From the NCBI GenBank assembly GCA_944376975.1, contig CALWEE010000109.1, positions 1 through 6,085 on the forward strand: a stretch of 6,085 nt of DNA, read 5' to 3'. Positions 1-3,774 of the stretch are shown one piece after another. The notes beneath the pieces are model-generated. The model did not search any database. It had not been told where the DNA came from and was given only the letters and a program-made list of their open reading frames with translations. The DNA is from an uncultured Lachnospiraceae bacterium. GTDB taxonomy: Bacteria; Bacillota; Clostridia; Lachnospirales; Lachnospiraceae. How positions within the stretch are numbered: the first letter of the stretch is position 1; the number at the start of each line of letters is the position of its first letter. Position numbers and translations under genes: made by a program.

Positions 1-49
1 CCGAAACTTGCCGGATCCACATCGGGAGCGCTGTCAATAATTCCGCGGA

Positions 50-451
50 TTACACCGGCACCGATTCCGGCTCCGGTATGGGCTTCGATTCGGGTGTGAT
101 CTCCGACTCGGGTGAGGACTCCGATTCCGGTGCCGGCTCCGATTCGGGTATGGTCTCCGATTCCGGCGTTGTCATAGATTCCGGTGTGGTCTCCGATTCG
201 GGTGGTGTTTCCGACTCGGGCAGCTGCTCCGATTCCGGTGTCGATGCGGATTCCGGCGCCGGCTCCGATTCCGGCGTCGGAGCGGGCTCGGACAGCAGTT
301 CGAGATTTTCTGTATCTGAAGCGCCCGTCTGGTCTTCGGATTCGGCAACGATGGATGTTCCGGCCTCCTGGGCCCAAACGGTGTGCGGCGTGATCATTGA
401 CATGCAGAGAGCCAATGACACGCATTTGATAAAAGCAGGTGTTTTCTTCAT
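50..451 (-). CDS. Secreted Pro/Glu/Ser hexapeptide-repeat protein, possibly truncated
   Basis: The product is 133 residues and I do not recognise a family. Residues 1-27 look like a Sec signal peptide: Lys-Lys after Met, a hydrophobic stretch at about residues 6-21, and a likely cleavage site after VWA (residue 27), just before Gln28. A short acidic segment (28-54) follows, and then about 12 PES motifs. Eleven of these are spaced exactly six residues apart (residues 60-122, pattern xxxPES), and the last is spaced eight. The chain ends four residues after the repeats, with no LPxTG, membrane anchor or catalytic domain. Such acidic Pro-rich repeats usually act as extended wall-spanning stalks, so a missing C-terminal domain is plausible. 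The start ATG (449-451) has a purine-rich GGGGGAG (457-463) 5 nt upstream. It lies 18 nt after the rmd stop, so it is probably the last visible gene of the leftward operon. No terminator is visible in the 49 bases beyond the stop. The gene call is fairly secure; the true 3' end is not. Confidence 0.72.
   Translation of the reverse strand: MKKTPAFIKCVSLALCMSMITPHTVWAQEAGTSIVAESEDQTGASDTENLELLSEPAPTPESEPAPESASTPESEQLPESETPPESETTPESMTTPESETIPESEPAPESESSPESEITPESKPIPEPESVPV
63..281 (-). repeat. Degenerate 18-bp tandem repeat encoding xxxPES
   Basis: On the plus strand each unit begins with GA(T/C)TC(C/G)GG. Ten consecutive units keep an exact 18-bp period from 87 to 266. They are flanked by a 24-bp unit at 63-86 and a 15-bp partial unit at 267-281. 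The first eight bases are nearly constant while the rest varies, so the array is old or under protein-level selection rather than a freshly expanded satellite. Because the period is a multiple of three, gain or loss of whole units would change stalk length without changing frame. Confidence 0.93.
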
Positions 452-469
452 GGATGCTCCCCCGTTACA

Positions 470-1411
470 TTATATTTGATTTCTCCAATAGTTCAGTGTT
501 TCCGTGATCGTCTGTTCCAGCGGTATGGCCGGAGCCCATCCGGTCGCTTCGCGGATCTTACGGATATCGGCCTCGATGATCGGTATGTCCGACGGACGCA
601 GCCGCGCCGGATCCTGACGGACGTGTACAGGGACAGTCGAATGTCTCAGGATCATGGACAGGATCTGATGTATCGAGACCGCGTGGCCGGAGCCCACGTT
701 ATAGGTTTCTCCGGACCGGCCTTTCTCGATCAGAAGGGCGTAGGCTTTGACCACGTCCCGCACGTCGGTAAAATCCCGCATGGATTCCAGGTTGCCCACC
801 GACATGACGGCTTCTTTTTTTCCGGCTTCGATCTGGGCGACCTGCCGGCAGAAATCGGCGACCACAAAGATGGGCGCCTGGTTCGGACCGATATGGTTAA
901 AAGCCCGGACCATAACGATATCCATATGGTATGCCCGGGCGTAGATGGAACCCAGCATGTTCTGGCTGGCCTTTGTGGCGGCGTATATGTTTCCCGGACG
1001 GGGCAGGGTGTTTTCGCTCACCGGTGTTTCCTCCGGACGGATATAGCCGTATTCTTCGCCGGAACCGATAAGGAGGATCCGGGGATGATAATCTTTGCTA
1101 CTCCGGATGGCTTCCAAAAGGTTCAGCGTTCCTTTGATATTGACATCCACCGTCAGACCGGGATTTTTCCAGGAGAGGGCCACGGAACTTTGCGCGGCCA
1201 GGTGATAGATCCGGTCCGGCCGGAGCCGGTCGATCAGTTCTGTGACGGCATCCTTGTCCAGAAGATCCAGATCGTGGACGTCCACGGAAGTCCCGGACAA
1301 TGTTTCATGGGGCATTTTGGTAACCGCCAATGCCCCATGTGATGTCCCAAGAAGATGATCGATCAGATATCCGCCGACAAAACCGGCTGCGCCGATGATT
1401 AATGTCTGCAT
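470..1411 (-). CDS. rmd: GDP-4-keto-6-deoxy-D-mannose reductase (GDP-D-rhamnose synthase)
   Basis: This is a 313-residue extended short-chain dehydrogenase/reductase that reduces the C4 keto group of GDP-4-keto-6-deoxy-D-mannose, using NAD(P)H, to give GDP-D-rhamnose in the cytoplasm. The N-terminal Rossmann glycine motif is intact (Gly7, Gly10, Gly13 in IIGAAGFVGGYL). The catalytic set is visible as Ser117 in GSGEEYG, with Tyr143 and Lys147 in YAATK. RAFNHIGP (169-176) and SMRDFTDVRDV (210-220) are typical of the Rmd group of nucleotide-sugar epimerases/reductases. Length matches the family (about 300-315). The ATG has AGGAAGGG (1419-1426) 7 nt upstream and lies 19 nt after the gmd stop, so the two consecutive enzymes are probably cotranscribed. 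The main alternative is the closely related GDP-6-deoxy-D-talose synthase, which uses the same substrate and gives the C4 epimer; sequence reading alone cannot fully exclude it. Confidence 0.85.
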   Translation of the reverse strand: MQTLIIGAAGFVGGYLIDHLLGTSHGALAVTKMPHETLSGTSVDVHDLDLLDKDAVTELIDRLRPDRIYHLAAQSSVALSWKNPGLTVDVNIKGTLNLLEAIRSSKDYHPRILLIGSGEEYGYIRPEETPVSENTLPRPGNIYAATKASQNMLGSIYARAYHMDIVMVRAFNHIGPNQAPIFVVADFCRQVAQIEAGKKEAVMSVGNLESMRDFTDVRDVVKAYALLIEKGRSGETYNVGSGHAVSIHQILSMILRHSTVPVHVRQDPARLRPSDIPIIEADIRKIREATGWAPAIPLEQTITETLNYWRNQI

Positions 1412-1430
1412 ATATGATCCCTTCCTGATA

Positions 1431-2462
1431 TTATAAATTCGCGTATTTGATCTCGTTCTCCACCAGTTTCATGTCGTTTTTGACCATGCGTTCCACAAGC
1501 TGGCTGAAAGATATTTCCCGTACCCAGCCCAGATTCTTCTCGGCTTTCGTGGGATTGCCAAGGAGCAGTTCCACTTCCGCGGGACGGAAAAATTCCGGAT
1601 TGACTTTGACCAGCGTTTTGCCGGTCTTTTTGCATTTTCCGATCTCGTCCACGCCGGAACCGGACCATTCGATCTCGATGCCCGCGTGTTTAAAGGCGGT
1701 TTCCACAAATTCCCGGACAGTACGGGTTTCGTTGGTGGCGATGACATAATCGTCCGGAGTATCCTGCTGGAGCATCAGCCACATGGCTTTGACATAGTCT
1801 TTGGAATGGCCCCAGTCCCGTTTCGCGTCCATGTTGCCCAGTTCCAGATGATCCTGGATACCGGCTTTGATGCGGGCGACAGCGTCCGTGATCTTACGGG
1901 TGACAAACTCTTTGCCGCGGCGTTCGCTTTCATGGTTGAACAGGATACCGCTGCAGGCGAACAGACCATAGCTTTCCCGGTAGTTTTTCGTGATCCAGTG
2001 GCCGTAAAGTTTGGCGACGCCATAAGGGCTGCGCGGATAGAACGGTGTCTTTTCTGTCTGGGGGATCTCCTGGACCAGACCGAACATTTCCGATGTGGAC
2101 GCCTGATAGAAATGGGCGGACGGTTTCACGATGCGGATCGCTTCCAGCATGTTGGTCACGCCGAGAGCGTCGATCTGGGCGGTAGCCAGAGGCTGTTCCC
2201 AGCTGGTGGCCACAAAGGACTGGGCGGCCAGGTTGTAAACTTCGTCCGCCTGAGAGATCTGCATGGCGTTGACGAGGGATACCGGGTCGGTCATATCCGC
2301 GTAGATGAAGTGGATCTTGTCTTTGATGTGTTCCACATTGCCATAGTCGACCACGCTTTTGCGCCGCATGATCCCGTAAACATTGTAGCCTTTTTCAAGA
2401 AGAAGTTCGGCGAGATAAGAGCCGTCCTGTCCGTTGATACCTGTGATTAACGCGTTTTTCAT
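1431..2462 (-). CDS. gmd: GDP-mannose 4,6-dehydratase
   Basis: This 343-residue NADP-dependent extended SDR converts GDP-D-mannose to GDP-4-keto-6-deoxy-D-mannose, the branch-point intermediate for GDP-D-rhamnose, GDP-L-fucose and related donors. The nucleotide-binding motif TGINGQDG is at residues 7-14, followed by RRKS (33-36) at the NADP-binding position. The catalytic residues of the family are all present: Thr123 and Glu125 in ASTSEMFG, and Tyr147 and Lys151 in YGVAK. NHESERRGKEFVTRKI (176-191) and RDWGHSKDYV (215-224) are hallmark Gmd stretches. Length is normal for the family. The start ATG has GAAAGGA (2472-2478) 9 nt upstream. The gene lies 27 nt downstream of manC and 19 nt upstream of rmd. 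With an Rmd-type reductase next door and no fucose synthase (fcl/wcaG) in the window, the likely end product is GDP-D-rhamnose. Confidence 0.97.
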   Translation of the reverse strand: MKNALITGINGQDGSYLAELLLEKGYNVYGIMRRKSVVDYGNVEHIKDKIHFIYADMTDPVSLVNAMQISQADEVYNLAAQSFVATSWEQPLATAQIDALGVTNMLEAIRIVKPSAHFYQASTSEMFGLVQEIPQTEKTPFYPRSPYGVAKLYGHWITKNYRESYGLFACSGILFNHESERRGKEFVTRKITDAVARIKAGIQDHLELGNMDAKRDWGHSKDYVKAMWLMLQQDTPDDYVIATNETRTVREFVETAFKHAGIEIEWSGSGVDEIGKCKKTGKTLVKVNPEFFRPAEVELLLGNPTKAEKNLGWVREISFSQLVERMVKNDMKLVENEIKYANL

Positions 2463-2489
2463 AATAGTTGGTCCTTTCTTTTTAGAGAT

Positions 2490-3560
2490 TTATAAATAGG
2501 AATCTTTTCCTTCTTTTTTGAGGAGTTCCAGCATTTTTTTGATGTCGCCGGCGGAATCTTTCGCGCATATGAGCAGCGCGTCGTCGGTGTCCACAACGAT
2601 AAGGTCGTTAAGGCCTATGGCGGCGATCAGTTTTTCCCTGGCTTCAATGGTACAGCCGGAAGTGTTTAAGACGGTCACATTGCCGCTGAGGGTATTGCCA
2701 TCGTCATCGGCGCCCCGTACCCGTTCCACAGCCAGCCAGGAACCCACGTCGTCCCAGCCGAAAACGCCGGGGACAAGATAAATGTGGGAGGCTTTTTCCA
2801 TGATGCCGTAATCAATGGATTCGGATGGCAGCGTCGGGAATACGGATAAGAGCGCGTCAGTTTCGTTTTCCGTGCCGACAGCCTGGCCGATCTTTGAAAG
2901 ACCGTCGTATGTTTCGGGCATATAACGGGAAAGGGCGGAAAGGATGGAAGAGATCTTCCATATGAACATGCCGCTGTTCCAGTAATAGTCGCCGCTTTCC
3001 ACATAGGACCGGGCTGTTTCAAGATCCGGTTTTTCCACGAAACGATCCACGCGGAAGGCGTCGCCGTCCTTTAAGGATGTGTCCGCTTTGATATAGCCGT
3101 AACCGGTTTCCGGATAATTGGGCGCGATGCCCAGCGTGACCAGATTTTCGCCGCTTTCGGCAACGCGGCAGGCCTCCTCCAGGGTGCGGGTAAAGATATC
3201 GTTATACTTTACCAGATGGTCGGAAGGCAGGACGATCATCACCGCGTCTTCATATTTGTGGTGGATGTGGACCGCGCCCAGACCGATACAGGGGGCCGTG
3301 TTCCGCCCGACCGGCTCGCACAGGATATGGCTCTCCGGTATGTCCGGCAGCTGTTCCCTTACAAGGGACCGGTAGGTTTCGTTGGTGGCGATATAAATAT
3401 CTTCCATATCGACAAGCGGAAGGATGCGCTCGACTGTCAGTTGGATCATGGTCTTCCCGTCATTCGTCAATGAAAGAAACTGTTTGGGAAGGGTCAGGCG
3501 GCTTTTCGGCCAGAACCGTTCGCCCTTTCCGCCGGCCATGATAAGTGCCGTTTTTTTCAT
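2490..3560 (-). CDS. manC: Mannose-1-phosphate guanylyltransferase, short single-domain form
   Basis: This 356-residue enzyme makes GDP-mannose from GTP and mannose-1-phosphate. All signature motifs are intact: AGGKGERFWP with Arg15, followed by PKQF (25-28); EPVGRNTAP (82-90); PSDH (112-115); TGYGYI (152-157); FVEKP with Lys177; YYWNSGMF (192-199); SIDYGIMEK (248-256); and GWDDVGSW (268-275). It lacks the C-terminal cupin (type II phosphomannose isomerase) of the long ManC/AlgA form, which fits with a separate isomerase encoded across the promoter region. The frame stays open upstream to a GTG at 3660-3662, but the ATG at 3558-3560 is chosen because it has a perfect AGGAGG (3568-3573) 7 nt upstream and begins exactly at the conserved nucleotidyltransferase N-terminus. 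It is the first gene of the leftward operon and supplies the substrate for Gmd. Confidence 0.95.
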   Translation of the reverse strand: MKKTALIMAGGKGERFWPKSRLTLPKQFLSLTNDGKTMIQLTVERILPLVDMEDIYIATNETYRSLVREQLPDIPESHILCEPVGRNTAPCIGLGAVHIHHKYEDAVMIVLPSDHLVKYNDIFTRTLEEACRVAESGENLVTLGIAPNYPETGYGYIKADTSLKDGDAFRVDRFVEKPDLETARSYVESGDYYWNSGMFIWKISSILSALSRYMPETYDGLSKIGQAVGTENETDALLSVFPTLPSESIDYGIMEKASHIYLVPGVFGWDDVGSWLAVERVRGADDDGNTLSGNVTVLNTSGCTIEAREKLIAAIGLNDLIVVDTDDALLICAKDSAGDIKKMLELLKKEGKDSYL

Positions 3561-3567
3561 AGGGTGT

Positions 3568-3573
3568 CCTCCT
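3568..3573 (-). promoter_or_regulatory. Shine-Dalgarno AGGAGG fixing the manC start
   Basis: A perfect AGGAGG on the minus strand sits 7 nt before the ATG at 3558-3560. It rules in this start over the in-frame GTG 102 nt upstream, which has no such site and would add a 34-residue hydrophobic extension not expected in ManC. Confidence 0.9.
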
Positions 3574-3601
3574 GTTGCTATAATTTGTATATTCACATAA
3601 A

Positions 3602-3630
3602 AGTTTACACTAAATATAAGGAAAGCACAA
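3602..3630 (-). promoter_or_regulatory. Weak candidate promoter for the leftward manC-gmd-rmd operon
   Basis: On the minus strand, TTGTGC (3625-3630) and TAAACT (3602-3607) are 17 bp apart, matching sigma-A -35 and -10 consensus at three and four of six positions. The region is AT-rich and correctly placed, about 42 nt before the manC start codon. Other AT-rich hexamers nearby, such as TATATT at 3613-3618, could serve as the -10 instead. The existence of a leftward promoter in this gap is likely, but the exact boxes are uncertain. Confidence 0.3.
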
Positions 3631-3660
3631 GATTTTATTGCATAGAATATGCCCGAAAAC

Positions 3661-3703
3661 ACGACCGTTTATGCGAACGAAAAGATACGGGCCAAACGGT
3701 TGT
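3661..3703. repeat. Inverted repeat in the divergent promoter region, candidate operator
   Basis: ACGACCGTTT (3661-3670) and AAACGGTTGT (3694-3703) form 10-bp inverted arms matching at 9 of 10 positions, separated by 23 bp. The right arm overlaps the proposed -35 hexamer of the rightward promoter (3700-3705). Both arms lie upstream of the candidate leftward promoter. This position suits a DNA-binding regulator, but no regulator gene is in the window and I do not recognise the site. Confidence 0.45.
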
Positions 3704-3728
3704 AGTTTTTGACAAAATCGCCTATAAT
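3700..3728 (+). promoter_or_regulatory. Sigma-A-type promoter for the manC-manA fusion gene
   Basis: A perfect -10 TATAAT (3723-3728) is preceded, with a 17-bp spacer, by TTGTAG (3700-3705), a three-of-six match to the -35. A perfect TTGACA also occurs at 3709-3714, but only 8 bp from the -10, too close to pair with it. Predicted transcription start is near 3735, giving a leader of about 40 nt. Confidence 0.65.
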
Positions 3729-3762
3729 AAGAGATGGTATCAAAAGACAGAACATAAGTCGT

Positions 3763-3767
3763 AGGAG
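3763..3767 (+). promoter_or_regulatory. Shine-Dalgarno AGGAG for the fusion gene
   Basis: AGGAG lies 7 nt before the ATG at 3775-3777. It fixes the start of the fusion protein directly at its conserved nucleotidyltransferase N-terminus (MKCIILAGGKG). Confidence 0.85.
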
Positions 3768-3774
3768 ATAAGGC

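Noticed and set aside
1..49. Terminator after the repeat-protein stop
   Set aside because: I see no GC-rich hairpin followed by a T-run on the minus strand in the 49 available bases.
78..479. Plus-strand frame antisense to the PES protein, reading as Asp-Ser-Gly repeats like SD-repeat adhesins
   Set aside because: The SDSG pattern is the mirror of the PES codons. The minus strand has the signal peptide, ribosome binding site and operon spacing, while the plus frame has no signal peptide or good start.
476..1342. 288-codon plus-strand frame opposite rmd (and a 254-codon one at 1686-2450 opposite gmd)
   Set aside because: Both are shadows of well-supported SDR genes, with no recognisable motifs or ribosome binding sites.
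3598..3612. Possible catabolite-response (cre) site, TGTAAA-containing, upstream of manC
   Set aside because: The central CG and the right half of the cre consensus are missing.
3561..3662. N-terminal extension of ManC from a GTG at 3660-3662
   Set aside because: There is no Shine-Dalgarno at the GTG. The extension is hydrophobic and unlike ManC, and it would run through the candidate promoter. The ATG at 3558-3560 has a perfect AGGAGG.
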